A stretch of 64,000 nt of DNA. It comes from Roseibium denhamense (GTDB lineage: Bacteria > Pseudomonadota > Alphaproteobacteria > Rhizobiales > Stappiaceae). Below are positions 19,539 through 27,240 of this stretch, one piece after another. The notes beneath the pieces are model-generated. The model saw only the letters and a program-made list of their open reading frames with translations. It had not been told where the DNA came from and did no database searches. The position numbers were made by a program, and so were the translations under genes. The stretch is from positions 60,779-124,778 of the forward strand of contig NZ_SMLZ01000105.1 in NCBI RefSeq assembly GCF_009711415.1, given 5' to 3'. How positions within the stretch are numbered: the first letter of the stretch is position 1; each line of letters opens with the position of its first letter.

Positions 19539-20716
19539 GCCAGGATCTCAAGGATCAGACGCCAGCCCGCGTGGTCGAACACTATGTCGATCCGACCCCG
19601 TTCAATCCGGCTGTGGCCGAAGATCTGACGCCGGAACAGGAAAGATATTACCAGGCGTCCCAATGGAAGATCATGTGGTGGAAGTTCAAGCGCCACAAGC
19701 CGGCCGTGTGGTCTGCCTATATCCTCCTGATTTTCTACCTGTGCGTTCCCTTCGCGGAGGTGATCGCGCCCTATGACGCCAACAGCCGCAACGCGGATTA
19801 TCTCTATGCTCCGCCGCAGCGCGTGCACTTGTTCCATGAGGGCAGTTTCGTCGGCCCCTTCGTCTATGGAATGTCGTCGGAGATCGATCTGGAAACCGTG
19901 CAATGGGTATTCACCGAAGACCGGTCTGATGTTCAAAGGATCCGCTTCTTCTGCCGCGGCGAGGAGTACAAGTTCTGGGGGCTGTTTGACGCTGACTTCC
20001 ACCTGTTCTGCCCGGCTGAAGGCGGTGCCCTTTATCTCCTGGGCACGGACCGGCTCGGTCGGGATCAGCTTTCAGGACTTGTTTACGGGGCGCGGCTGTC
20101 CCTGACGGTCGGTCTGGTCGGGGTGACGATTTCCATCGTTCTCGGGCTCTTTTTCGGCGGCATCGCCGGTTACTTCGGCGGCATTCTCGACAATCTGATC
20201 CAGCGCTTGATCGAGATCATGAGATCCTTGCCGGAACTGCCCTTGTGGATGGCACTGTCGGCAGCGCTTCCGGTCACATGGGGACCGGTGTCTATTTATT
20301 TCGGCCTGACCATCATCCTTGGGCTCCTAGACTGGCCGGGCCTTGCGCGCGCCGTGCGTTCAAAGCTTCTGTCGCTTCGGGAGGAGGAATACGCCAAGGC
20401 GGCCGTCCTTATGGGCGCAAAGCCTCAGCGCGTCATCACACGTCACTTGCTGCCCGGCTTTACGAGCCACATCATCGCCTCGGCGACCTTGTCGATCCCG
20501 GCCATGATCCTCGGCGAAACGGCGCTGTCGTTCCTGAACCTGGGACTTCGTCGGCCCGCCGTTTCCTGGGGCGTTCTTTTGAACGAAGCCCAGGATATCA
20601 CGATTGTGACCATCTATCCCTGGCTGATGGCACCCGTGATCCCGATCATCATTGTGGTTCTGGCGTTCAATTTCCTTGGCGATGGTTTGCGTGACGCGGC
20701 AGATCCCTATAAGTGA
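19535..20716 (+). CDS. ABC importer permease 2 (DppC/YejE type)
   Basis: A 393-residue permease. A hydrophilic N-terminus of about 50 residues precedes the first membrane segment. A periplasmic loop of about 100 residues follows, and then the core YLLGTDRLGRDQLSGLVYGA that marks DppC-type subunits. The EAA motif region is EEEYAKAAVLMGAKPQRVIT. The C-terminus (NFLGDGLRDAADPYK) is typical. It is the last transporter subunit of the operon. A short inverted repeat (GGCGGGCC/GGCCCGCC) follows at about 20741-20761, before the next gene. Confidence 0.94.
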   Translation: MSQDLKDQTPARVVEHYVDPTPFNPAVAEDLTPEQERYYQASQWKIMWWKFKRHKPAVWSAYILLIFYLCVPFAEVIAPYDANSRNADYLYAPPQRVHLFHEGSFVGPFVYGMSSEIDLETVQWVFTEDRSDVQRIRFFCRGEEYKFWGLFDADFHLFCPAEGGALYLLGTDRLGRDQLSGLVYGARLSLTVGLVGVTISIVLGLFFGGIAGYFGGILDNLIQRLIEIMRSLPELPLWMALSAALPVTWGPVSIYFGLTIILGLLDWPGLARAVRSKLLSLREEEYAKAAVLMGAKPQRVITRHLLPGFTSHIIASATLSIPAMILGETALSFLNLGLRRPAVSWGVLLNEAQDITIVTIYPWLMAPVIPIIIVVLAFNFLGDGLRDAADPYK

Positions 20717-20782
20717 TGCAGCTGAAACCGCGACCTTTACCGGCGGGCCGTTCTGGCCCGCCTTTGACTTTAGGAAATCGAA

Positions 20783-21373
20783 ATGTCGAAAAACGCCACA
20801 ACCGCCGAAGGCTGGGACGAGGAATACGAAGCCGGGCGCTGGGCCTTTTTGCGTTCGCTTCCCGAAAGCGGCCGCTATGGCATCATCGGCATGTGGCTCA
20901 ATCTGACGCAAGCCATGGACGAGGTCCTTGATATTGGCTGCGGTGAAGGCCTTTTGTACGAACGGCTTCAGCCGATGGGCGTTAAGAAATATGTCGGCAT
21001 GGACCTGTCCCCGGCCTCCCTTCAGATCGCCAATGTCGACCCGGCCAGTGCCAGCCTGCGGGCGGGTGACATGCACACGTTCGAGCCGCAGCCGGGGGAA
21101 ACGTTCTCCGCGATTGTGTTCAACGAAGTGCTCCATTTTGCAGAAGATCCGGCAAGCGTTGTCGCCCGCTACCGGCCATTCCTGAAGCAAAATGGCGTTA
21201 TCGCCCTGTCGATGTATGCGCCGAAACGGCCTGAATCGGGTGCCAACAAGCTGATCAATGCGCTCTGGGCAGCAACGGATGATGAAAGCCAATGGGAAGT
21301 CCTGGACGACTATCGTCTGGTTTCCGACAAAAAGGGCGTCACCTGGCGGATGCGTCTGGTCAAACCCGTCTGA
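20783..21373 (+). CDS. Class I SAM-dependent methyltransferase
   Basis: A 196-residue methyltransferase with motif I (EVLDIGCGEGLLYERLQPMG), the post-motif acidic strand (VGMDLSPASLQIAN) and FSAIVFNEVLHFAEDP. It resembles small-molecule methyltransferases of the Methyltransf_11/25 type. AGGAAA lies 6 bases before the ATG. It is the last gene before the strong terminator at 21398-21430 and lies 66 bp after permease 2, so it probably belongs to the transporter operon. The substrate is unknown. Confidence 0.88.
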   Translation: MSKNATTAEGWDEEYEAGRWAFLRSLPESGRYGIIGMWLNLTQAMDEVLDIGCGEGLLYERLQPMGVKKYVGMDLSPASLQIANVDPASASLRAGDMHTFEPQPGETFSAIVFNEVLHFAEDPASVVARYRPFLKQNGVIALSMYAPKRPESGANKLINALWAATDDESQWEVLDDYRLVSDKKGVTWRMRLVKPV

Positions 21374-21397
21374 GAAATACTGGGATATAGCCAGTAG

Positions 21398-21430
21398 AAG
21401 GGCCGCGGACCGCATTCCGCGGCCCTTTTT
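21398..21430 (+). terminator. Rho-independent terminator of the ABC/methyltransferase operon
   Basis: A perfect 12-bp stem, AAGGGCCGCGGA pairing with TCCGCGGCCCTT, with a 6-base loop and a run of T. It lies 25 bp past the methyltransferase stop. Confidence 0.9.
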
Positions 21431-21568
21431 CAGTGAGCGGCACGTGCAGTAAAAGGTCCAGGCCGCGCCTGCCTTGTTGTGTGCGGTCGTTCAAAGCAGT
21501 TCGGGACATGTGCCGGACGTGAGATTGGTATAAGCAGACAGGCCCATTTTTAGCACCAACTCTGAAAG

Positions 21569-21886
21569 TCAGTTGAGCGGCTTTTTGGATCCGCCCGTAT
21601 TTCCGGCGTCCGGAAACAGATCTGCCAAACCTTCCAGATAGGCGGGATCTTCCGTGTCGAGTGCAGTCTGGTTCAGTCGGTAAGGGATGACCGAGACACC
21701 GCCCTCCGTATCATCCACCACCTTGAAGCCGATGAGCGCGATGACGTTTTCAGGCAGTCCGATGGATCGCAGATGCATCTTGGGATCCGCGATGAAGGTT
21801 GCGCGAAAGGCCAGATCCATCCGCGCCCGGGCAAGCAGTCTGCCCAGGTCCTCGATGTTTTTCTTGTAATAGGGAAACCGGGCCAT
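21569..21886 (-). CDS. Nitrile hydratase leader-peptide-like (NHLP) small protein
   Basis: A 105-residue protein resembling the leader domain of NHLP-type RiPP precursors, which derives from the nitrile hydratase alpha subunit. The pattern is LLARARMDLAFRATFIADPK, LRSIGLPENV and GFKVVDDTEGGVSVIPYRL. The tail DLFPDAGNTGGSKKPLN contains a Gly-Gly that could be a cleavage site, though the remaining core would be only five residues. No YcaO, radical SAM, LanM or C39-peptidase gene is nearby. It could instead be a stand-alone alpha-like protein. It lies downstream of a second such protein (22036-22338). A dispersed repeat begins 11 bp upstream of its start codon. Confidence 0.65.
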   Translation of the reverse strand: MARFPYYKKNIEDLGRLLARARMDLAFRATFIADPKMHLRSIGLPENVIALIGFKVVDDTEGGVSVIPYRLNQTALDTEDPAYLEGLADLFPDAGNTGGSKKPLN

Positions 21887-21896
21887 GGCACGCTCA

Positions 21897-21999
21897 AGAT
21901 CAGTGGGTGATAAATCGGACCCGATTTACCGCCCAAACCTGATCGATAGTCGGGGTTTCGAGCATCTTCGGGTTTTCCTTACTGAGCGCCCGATGCTCT
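21897..21999 (+). repeat. Dispersed intergenic repeat of about 105 bp, copy 2
   Basis: Aligns with 9282-9385 and with the reverse complement of 26401-26503. The right third is an imperfect hairpin, GAGCATCTTCGGG with CGCCCGATGCTC. It lies between the two leader-like genes, immediately upstream of the start of the gene ending at 21569. Confidence 0.75.
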
Positions 22000-22035
22000 C
22001 GGGGTGGGCCGGCTGTGTGCCGGCCCTTTGGCTGG

Positions 22036-22338
22036 TCAAGTTACCGGTTCGTCCGGTTGCTCCGAATACATGCACAGGCCCAGTGCCAGTAATCCCAGTT
22101 CTTCAAAATATGCAGCGTCATCGGCAGCAACACGGCTTTGGTCAATATGGGCGGGGATGACCAGGTGCACCATGTCGGCGGTATCCGCATACACCGTTGC
22201 GTTTGTGTGAATGCCCATGTCAGCCAAAACACTTTGCGGATTGGCGGCCAGCTCAGTCCGTGAGGCCTCGTTCTGGATCATGGCGCCGATCTGTTTTCCT
22301 GTTGTCCGTTTGGCAGCGGAAGAATTCTGTACCGACAT
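22036..22338 (-). CDS. Nitrile hydratase leader-peptide-like (NHLP) small protein
   Basis: A 100-residue protein with the clearest NHLP signature in the window: IGAMIQNEASRTELAANPQS, VLADMGIHTNATVYADTADM and VHLVIPA. This is the leader fold that precedes cores in nitrile-hydratase-type RiPP precursors. The C-terminal part LGLLALGLCMYSEQPDEPVT would be the core or simply the tail; it holds one Cys and one Ser. AGGAG lies 8 bases before the ATG, so translation is well supported. The second leader-like gene follows on the same strand, 149 bp downstream across the dispersed repeat. No modification enzyme is encoded nearby. Confidence 0.7.
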   Translation of the reverse strand: MSVQNSSAAKRTTGKQIGAMIQNEASRTELAANPQSVLADMGIHTNATVYADTADMVHLVIPAHIDQSRVAADDAAYFEELGLLALGLCMYSEQPDEPVT

Positions 22339-22836
22339 CGTCTTTCTCCTGATCGTGTTTTTCTTCTTGAGCCGGGTGGACCCGGTTCAGGGTTAAGCCG
22401 TGTCGCGTTTCAGGTGACTGAAGCGGGCACGTGGGCAAAGCCGCATGAGGCGCTGGGGAGCCTGACTGCATGGGCGTTTGTCTTGACTAAAGACGTGGGG
22501 CTTTCGGGCGGGCCGCACAAGACCATGACAAATAATTAATGGCGGTTAAGTTAATGAAACCCGTCAAGTAAGGGCCGGGAGTAAATCATGTGGTCAGGCG
22601 CGGCCGCACCATCGGTTTCGCGCTGATTAAGCCGAAAATGGAGAAGGCATTTATACAGTAAAATATGCAAAAAGATCCAGTCATATATGCCTTTAGGGAA
22701 GGTAATTTCAGTTTCTGTCAGTAGTAATTGTGCATATGGGATTTTGATATTTGCTGGATTGATTCTTGAGTCTAAGAGACGGGGTGTGTGTATCGGAATT
22801 ATCCGTAAAAATTGTAGAGAATACTGGAAGCCAGGA
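22339..22836. other. AT-richer intergenic region upstream of the outer-membrane barrel gene
   Basis: No gene is supported in these 498 bases. The right half (about 22620-22830) is clearly richer in A and T than the surroundings and probably contains the promoter of the barrel protein. Open frames crossing it on both strands have no recognisable content. Confidence 0.5.
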
Positions 22837-23550
22837 ATGTTTAAGAAAAGTAAGGGCGTCATCCTTGCCATTTTTTCTTCAGCGTTGGTGATGGGCGGAC
22901 AAGCGGCCGCCTCTGATCATCTGCTATCGCGAATTTACGCAAAAGTTGAAGGAGGGGCATCTATCTCATCCCAGACCGAAGCGACGGTGACGGGGACCCT
23001 GAGAGAAATGGCCCTTGAAAAGGACACGCTTGGAACCGGTAGAAGTGTCGGGGCCGGTTTGGGGATGGTTTTCAATGATTACCTGCGTGCGGACGTCATG
23101 TTCAATTACCGGACCGGTTTTGAACTGGACACACCCTTGGCAGACTTTCCCAGCACGGATCCAATCACCGGTGATATCAGCAGCTACGGAGTGATGGCGA
23201 GCATCTACTGGGATATCGCGACCCTCCAGGCCGGCGGGATTTCCATTTCGCCTTTTTTGAATGCAGGCGCTGGCCTTGCGGTCAACAAGGTCGATTCCGT
23301 GACGGTGCAAGAGGTGATGCCGATCGAGTTTGAAGGCGATACCACGACCAACTTTGCCTGGCATGTTGGTGCCGGGCTCGGGATTGGCCTTACCGAAAAT
23401 CTGACGCTCGATACCAGTTATCGCTACTCGGACCTTGGTGACTTCAAGTCTGGAAAAAATGCCAAGAATTTTGCAGGAGCTCTTGAAGAACCCTTTAAGG
23501 GGGATCTGTCGACACATGAGCTGATGGTGGGTTTGCGTTACAGCTTCTAG
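22837..23550 (+). CDS. Outer-membrane beta-barrel protein (opacity/porin-like)
   Basis: About 237 residues starting at the ATG at 22837 (CAGGA just upstream). The signal peptide then begins MFKKSKGVILAIFSSALVMG and should be cleaved after GQAAA. The open frame continues upstream to 22687, but that extension is AT-rich and not signal-like. Alternating strands such as VGAGLGMVFNDYLRADVMFN, HVGAGLGIGLTENLTLDTSY and the terminal ELMVGLRYSF (C-terminal Phe) fit an 8-stranded barrel of the OmpA/Opa-like type. It probably sits in the outer membrane; its function is unknown. Confidence 0.85.
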   Translation: MFKKSKGVILAIFSSALVMGGQAAASDHLLSRIYAKVEGGASISSQTEATVTGTLREMALEKDTLGTGRSVGAGLGMVFNDYLRADVMFNYRTGFELDTPLADFPSTDPITGDISSYGVMASIYWDIATLQAGGISISPFLNAGAGLAVNKVDSVTVQEVMPIEFEGDTTTNFAWHVGAGLGIGLTENLTLDTSYRYSDLGDFKSGKNAKNFAGALEEPFKGDLSTHELMVGLRYSF

Positions 23551-23684
23551 GGGACGGCTTCGCCTGTTCTTCCATTTGCTGCGGCTCTAGGGGCTGCAAT
23601 GAAATCGCGCAAATTTCACGCCCTCAATTCACAGAGCCTGGGTATGCGCGTCCTTCCGGTCAGAGATGGCCGGGAGGTTTGGCA

Positions 23685-24245
23685 ATGAGTTTGGTTGATA
23701 TCCTGAAAGCGCAATCCGTTTGGACCTATGACATCATGGCGGCCACGGCGGATCTGGGGGAGATGATCCGCGAGGATGCGCTGACAAGCGTCAACCTTGC
23801 ACAGGTTCAGAGCATGGCCAATCAGCAGGGGATCGCGCTCGGGACGACCAGCCTGCAAGGGGCTAAACTGGAGGCCGAGTTCGGCGGAGACTGGATCTGG
23901 AACTATGACGGTGCGACCTTGCTGGTCCAGGCCAAGAAGCTCGATGCGATCAAGGGGCAGAACTTTGCGTCCTACACGATCAACATCGATCAGTTGAAAA
24001 TACTGATGACCAACTGCACCGACGGCTATTTCTCCGATGCCAAGGCCATCCCGCTCTACGTGTTCTACAACACCTTTATCGATGACGATCACAAGGACGA
24101 TGTGGGCTGCATCATGATCCATGCCAAGACGCTCTGGACATGGCTTTGCACGAATGGCCAGAGCGATCAGAAAACAGCTACCGTCTCCCCAACCCAGATG
24201 AAAACCGCCGGTGCTGGCCCCTGGTGGCAAATCTTCTCAAGTTGA
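23685..24245 (+). CDS. DUF6615-like protein with possible PD-(D/E)xK nuclease core
   Basis: A 186-residue protein starting at the ATG at 23685, 7 bases after GGGAGG. The central segment EAEFGGDWIWNYDGATLLVQ, followed by AKKLD, gives a Glu, an Asp and a Q-A-K signature spaced as in restriction-endonuclease-like (PD-(D/E)xK) folds. Further on, AIPLYVFYN and the overall pattern recall DUF6615 proteins. I did not verify the family by search. No signal peptide is present. It stands alone between the barrel gene and the convergent nitrile hydratase operon, so no partner suggests its role; a nuclease or defence role is inference. Confidence 0.6.
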   Translation: MSLVDILKAQSVWTYDIMAATADLGEMIREDALTSVNLAQVQSMANQQGIALGTTSLQGAKLEAEFGGDWIWNYDGATLLVQAKKLDAIKGQNFASYTINIDQLKILMTNCTDGYFSDAKAIPLYVFYNTFIDDDHKDDVGCIMIHAKTLWTWLCTNGQSDQKTATVSPTQMKTAGAGPWWQIFSS

Positions 24246-24266
24246 TTGCACCAGAGTCTGCCGATG

Positions 24267-24719
24267 TCAGATCCAGCGCCGGACTCTTGCGCAATAGGCG
24301 TCATAGTCAGCGCCGAACAAGGACCGCAGACTGGTCTCCTCCGGTTTGATCTGGAATTCCGTCAAATACCAGACAAAGGCGGGCAGAACGGCGAGTGCGG
24401 TTAACGTGCCCCAGTAAAGGGCCAGCGCTGTCAGGAGCAGGGCCATGCCGAGATACATCGGGTTACGGGTGTAGCGGTAGAACCCGGAGGTCACGAGGTG
24501 GCTTGCCGTTTCCGGCGAAAGCGGGTTGATGGTCGTTTTCTGGCGGACAAAGCCCAGGACCGAATACCCATCCAGAACCAGCCCTGCGGCGGCGAAAACA
24601 GCCGCAACAGCCCATTGGCCGGGAAAGGTGAGTGTGAGGGCCGGCAGCAAAACCGTTCCGCCATAAAGCAGACCGGCGGCGCACAGCGCGATGATGGGGG
24701 GCGGCAGTTTCAAATGCAT
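24267..24719 (-). CDS. Isoprenylcysteine methyltransferase-family membrane protein
   Basis: A 150-residue membrane protein (start MHLKLPPP at 24719) with about four hydrophobic segments. The signature LVTSGFYRYTRNPMYLGMAL and a C-terminal PEETSLRSLFGADYDAYCAR are typical of the ICMT/PEMT methyltransferase family. Such proteins methylate lipids or membrane-associated substrates with SAM. It starts 7 bp after the nitrile hydratase accessory gene on the same strand, so it is the last gene of that operon. Why it is linked to nitrile hydratase is not clear. Confidence 0.85.
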   Translation of the reverse strand: MHLKLPPPIIALCAAGLLYGGTVLLPALTLTFPGQWAVAAVFAAAGLVLDGYSVLGFVRQKTTINPLSPETASHLVTSGFYRYTRNPMYLGMALLLTALALYWGTLTALAVLPAFVWYLTEFQIKPEETSLRSLFGADYDAYCARVRRWI

Positions 24720-24726
24720 GCGGCGG

Positions 24727-25107
24727 TCATTCCGTTGTCTTGGGACCTGGTGTCTTGCCGAAGAGCTCAATCGGCTCCCCGTGCGGGGTTGCCTTGGCCG
24801 CCCGGTCCCAGGCCTCTTGTGTCTCTTGAAGGACGTTCTTGGCTGCCACACCCTTATCGCTCAGCAGCGCTTCAAAGGCTGCCAGCCAATGGCCGTAATA
24901 ACCAGTTTCATCCTGTGTCCCGGTTCCGGGCTTGGCCAGTTCCGCGCCAAGGGCGCGCGTCCACTCTGCCCAGGTAAAGGCGCCCGCTTGATGCGCCTGA
25001 AGGGTCATGGCAAAAACACGTGCTTGCCAGGGTTCTGAAAAAACCGGCGCACCCTTATCATCCAGGTCGAGGCCGGGAAGGGCGTCAAAGTTTGCTGGCA
25101 AGTTCAA
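24727..25107 (-). CDS. Nitrile hydratase accessory protein (activator/chaperone)
   Basis: About 126 residues. The most likely start is a TTG at 25107 with GGGAG 7 bases upstream; it overlaps the end of the beta-subunit gene by 23 bp. The longer open frame to 25293 reads through beta-subunit sequence. Family features are VFSEPWQARVFAMTLQAHQA, FTWAEWTRALGAEL and ETGYYGHWLAAFEALL, as in the roughly 14-kDa activators that load cobalt into the alpha subunit. These are themselves homologous to the beta-subunit N-terminus. Confidence 0.88.
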   Translation of the reverse strand: MNLPANFDALPGLDLDDKGAPVFSEPWQARVFAMTLQAHQAGAFTWAEWTRALGAELAKPGTGTQDETGYYGHWLAAFEALLSDKGVAAKNVLQETQEAWDRAAKATPHGEPIELFGKTPGPKTTE

Positions 25108-25753
25108 GATAGGGCTCCCAAAGGTCAATGCGCACGACAAGATCCCGGTCGGTGCCGGGCCCCCAAAGATCCGGCCCTTCAAACGCAACGCCATAGAGCC
25201 AGGCGGGCTGATCCCCTTTTCCATGGGCATTTGCATCGGGGAAGACATGAACGCCGTGAATTGCCTCGATCTGTCCGACAGTATCCCGCGCATAGCCGGG
25301 CAGGCGGGTATGGTGTTCCGGGTTCAGCCGCTTGGTGTGAACATGATCGCCAACGCGGAAACGCGGCGGCTGTGCGGCCGGCCTGTCAACGGGTGCGCCC
25401 TTGGCAAGAACCTCCGGGACGCTTTCAGCCGCCAGAACTCGGTTCACCGGTTTGGCAGGTTCCAGCGCCGTGCCTGTGCGCAGTTCTTCTGCGGTCACCA
25501 AGCCGTACTGAACGACGAGTTTTTCAAGGCCCTTGGTCCAGATTTCATAGTAGCTGGAGGCTAGATACTCCGCAGGCGGCAGGCTTTCGCGGGCAAAGCG
25601 GGAGGCATCGAGCGTCCAGGTGCCGGTCGCGCCCATCGCGAGGGTGATCGCGAAGGCACGTTCTTCCCATTTTGCGTGAAAATTGGGCTCACCGGGTTCC
25701 AGCGCGATTGGGCCGTGCCCCATTTGCCCGCCGAGATCCTGCGCGCCGTTCAT
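25085..25753 (-). CDS. nthB: Nitrile hydratase beta subunit
   Basis: A 222-residue beta subunit. The start [16 protein letters not shown] at 25753 overlaps the alpha stop (ATGA); the longer frame to 25909 is read-through inside alpha. The N-terminal part contains [20 protein letters not shown] and the C-terminal SH3-like barrel contains [20 protein letters not shown] and [12 protein letters not shown], all standard. With alpha it hydrates nitriles to amides in the cytoplasm. The linker around residues 120-140 is Pro/Ala-rich. No amidase gene lies within the window. Confidence 0.95.
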   Translation of the reverse strand: MNGAQDLGGQMGHGPIALEPGEPNFHAKWEERAFAITLAMGATGTWTLDASRFARESLPPAEYLASSYYEIWTKGLEKLVVQYGLVTAEELRTGTALEPAKPVNRVLAAESVPEVLAKGAPVDRPAAQPPRFRVGDHVHTKRLNPEHHTRLPGYARDTVGQIEAIHGVHVFPDANAHGKGDQPAWLYGVAFEGPDLWGPGTDRDLVVRIDLWEPYLELASKL

Positions 25754-26382
25754 GAGGTTGTCTCCAGTTCGGCGGGTCGGCGGGCAAGGCCGGTTCCAAT
25801 CATGCTGTCGCGCGTTACAAGCTGGCAAAGGCTTGATTCCGGCCAGTCCGTAGTGCCTTCGGGCCGTTTCGGGATGACAAGATAGCGGATTTCGGCGGTC
25901 GAATCCCAAACCCGGATTTTCTTGGCTTGCGGAAGCTCGACACCGAACTCCTTCAAGACGCCGCGCGGATCGCGCACGGCCCGGGACCGGTAGGGCGCGG
26001 ACTTATACCAGACCGGCGGCAGCCCCAGCACGGTCCACGGATAGCAGGAACACAAGGTGCAAACGACCATGTTGTGGGTCTCGTCCGTGTTCTCGACGGC
26101 GACCATGTGTTCGCCCTGGCGGCCGGTGAAGCCGAGTTCGGCAATTGCGGCCGTGGCATCTTCCAGCAGCCGTGCCCGGTAGTCCCGGTCCAACCAGGCG
26201 CGCGCGACAACCTGTGCACCATTGCGGGGCCCGATCCTTGTTTCATATGTCTCGATCAACTCATCGAGCGCGGGCGGGTCGATATAGCCCTTTTCGGTGA
26301 GGATGGTTTCAAGGGCACGGACCCGCAATTCGGTATCGGACAAGCTGGAATGGCTGTGATCGTGATCATGGTCATCTGACAT
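25750..26382 (-). CDS. nthA: Nitrile hydratase alpha subunit, cobalt type
   Basis: A 210-residue alpha subunit. The metal-binding claw VCTLCSC has Cys108, Cys111, Ser112 and Cys113; the Thr in the second position marks a cobalt enzyme rather than an iron one. The following [15 protein letters not shown] is characteristic. The His-rich N-terminus [13 protein letters not shown] is common in this family. The start at 26382 is set by GGGAGGG 5 bases upstream. The upstream extension to 26451 runs into the dispersed repeat and is rejected. It is the first gene of the operon alpha-beta-accessory-ICMT. Confidence 0.96.
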   Translation of the reverse strand: MSDDHDHDHSHSSLSDTELRVRALETILTEKGYIDPPALDELIETYETRIGPRNGAQVVARAWLDRDYRARLLEDATAAIAELGFTGRQGEHMVAVENTDETHNMVVCTLCSCYPWTVLGLPPVWYKSAPYRSRAVRDPRGVLKEFGVELPQAKKIRVWDSTAEIRYLVIPKRPEGTTDWPESSLCQLVTRDSMIGTGLARRPAELETTS

Positions 26383-26400
26383 GGCGCCCTCCCGCTTGGT

Positions 26401-26503
26401 TAGAGCATCGGGCGTTTTTTTGAAACGCCCAAAGATGCTCGACCAATGCACAATCGATCAGCTTCGGGAGGCAAATCGATCCTGATTTACCGCCCGCTGA
26501 TCT
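26401..26503 (-). repeat. Dispersed intergenic repeat of about 105 bp, copy 3
   Basis: The reverse complement aligns with 21897-21999 and 9282-9385. Its left part is a near-perfect hairpin (26403-26440): GAGCATC and GGGCGTTT pair with AAACGCCC and GATGCTC. It begins 18 bp upstream of the nitrile hydratase alpha start codon, so its hairpin would lie in the leader of that mRNA. A partial copy of the hairpin arm occurs at 60563-60600. Confidence 0.8.
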
Positions 26504-26655
26504 AGTTGGATGGTAGTGTGCACGGGCGGCGCGGCCAAGCGCGACCTAGGAGTTTTTTGAAGAATTTGCCTTGGGGGAATCCTGGAGAAGCCATTTTAGG
26601 TTTTAAAGTGGCTCAGGCACACTGTGCCCTTGGTCCTTTTCGATGGAGGTGACCG

Positions 26656-27153
26656 GTGAAACTTGGTTTGGGCGGCGGCTGCCATTGGTGCACCGAAGCT
26701 GTTTTTCAGATGATTGCCGGAATATTGAAGGTCGATCAGGGGTTCATTCAAGCCGATCCGCCCAACCATGGCTGGTCGGAAGCTGTTGTCGTGACGTTTG
26801 ACCCGGTGGCCTTGCCGCCGGAAATTCTGATCGAAATACACCTGCGCACCCACGCCTCTACCTCGCGCCACAAGATGCGCGGCAAGTACAGGAGTGCTGT
26901 CTATGTCTATGACGCTGCGACCGGTGTGAAGGTCGGGCGGATCTTGCGCGAGCTGCAGAAACAGTTTTCAGAACCGCTTGTGACCGAGGTCTTGTCTCTT
27001 GCGGCTTTCAAGCCCTCGGGCAGCCAGTTTCAGAATTACTACCTGAAGGGCCCGGACCGGCCTTTCTGCAAAACCTACATCGACCCGAAGCTTGCACTTT
27101 TGCGGCGAGAATACGGGCGCGTTTTAAAGGACAAAGTTGAAGCCGCTGAGTGA
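26656..27153 (+). CDS. msrA: Peptide methionine sulfoxide reductase A
   Basis: A 165-residue MsrA-family enzyme that reduces methionine-S-sulfoxide. The catalytic motif GGCHWCTEAVF gives the nucleophile Cys9, where the usual motif is GCFWC; His replaces Phe here. The family pattern of downstream residues (GWSEAVVVTFDP, IHLRTHASTSRHKMRGKYRS, YYLKGPDRPFCKTYIDPKL) is present but diverged. A Cys near the C-terminus (PFCKTY) may act as resolving residue. The start is GTG at 26656 behind GGAGGT. Confidence 0.85.
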   Translation: MKLGLGGGCHWCTEAVFQMIAGILKVDQGFIQADPPNHGWSEAVVVTFDPVALPPEILIEIHLRTHASTSRHKMRGKYRSAVYVYDAATGVKVGRILRELQKQFSEPLVTEVLSLAAFKPSGSQFQNYYLKGPDRPFCKTYIDPKLALLRREYGRVLKDKVEAAE

Positions 27154-27240
27154 CACCCGATCCAGGAAAGCCATAAACCTGAGACAGAATGAGGCACCGT
27201 CCGGCGCCTCCTGCGATGAACCGGAAAGCCGGTTCCGCAA

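Noticed and set aside
20741..20765. Inverted repeat GGCGGGCC/GGCCCGCC after permease 2 as a terminator
   Set aside because: It lacks a proper T-run (TTTGACTTT) and the next gene starts 18 bp later, so it is more likely an attenuating or processing hairpin, if anything.
22687..22836. N-terminal extension of the barrel protein from 22687
   Set aside because: A clear signal peptide begins at 22837, so the upstream 50 residues are unlikely to be translated.
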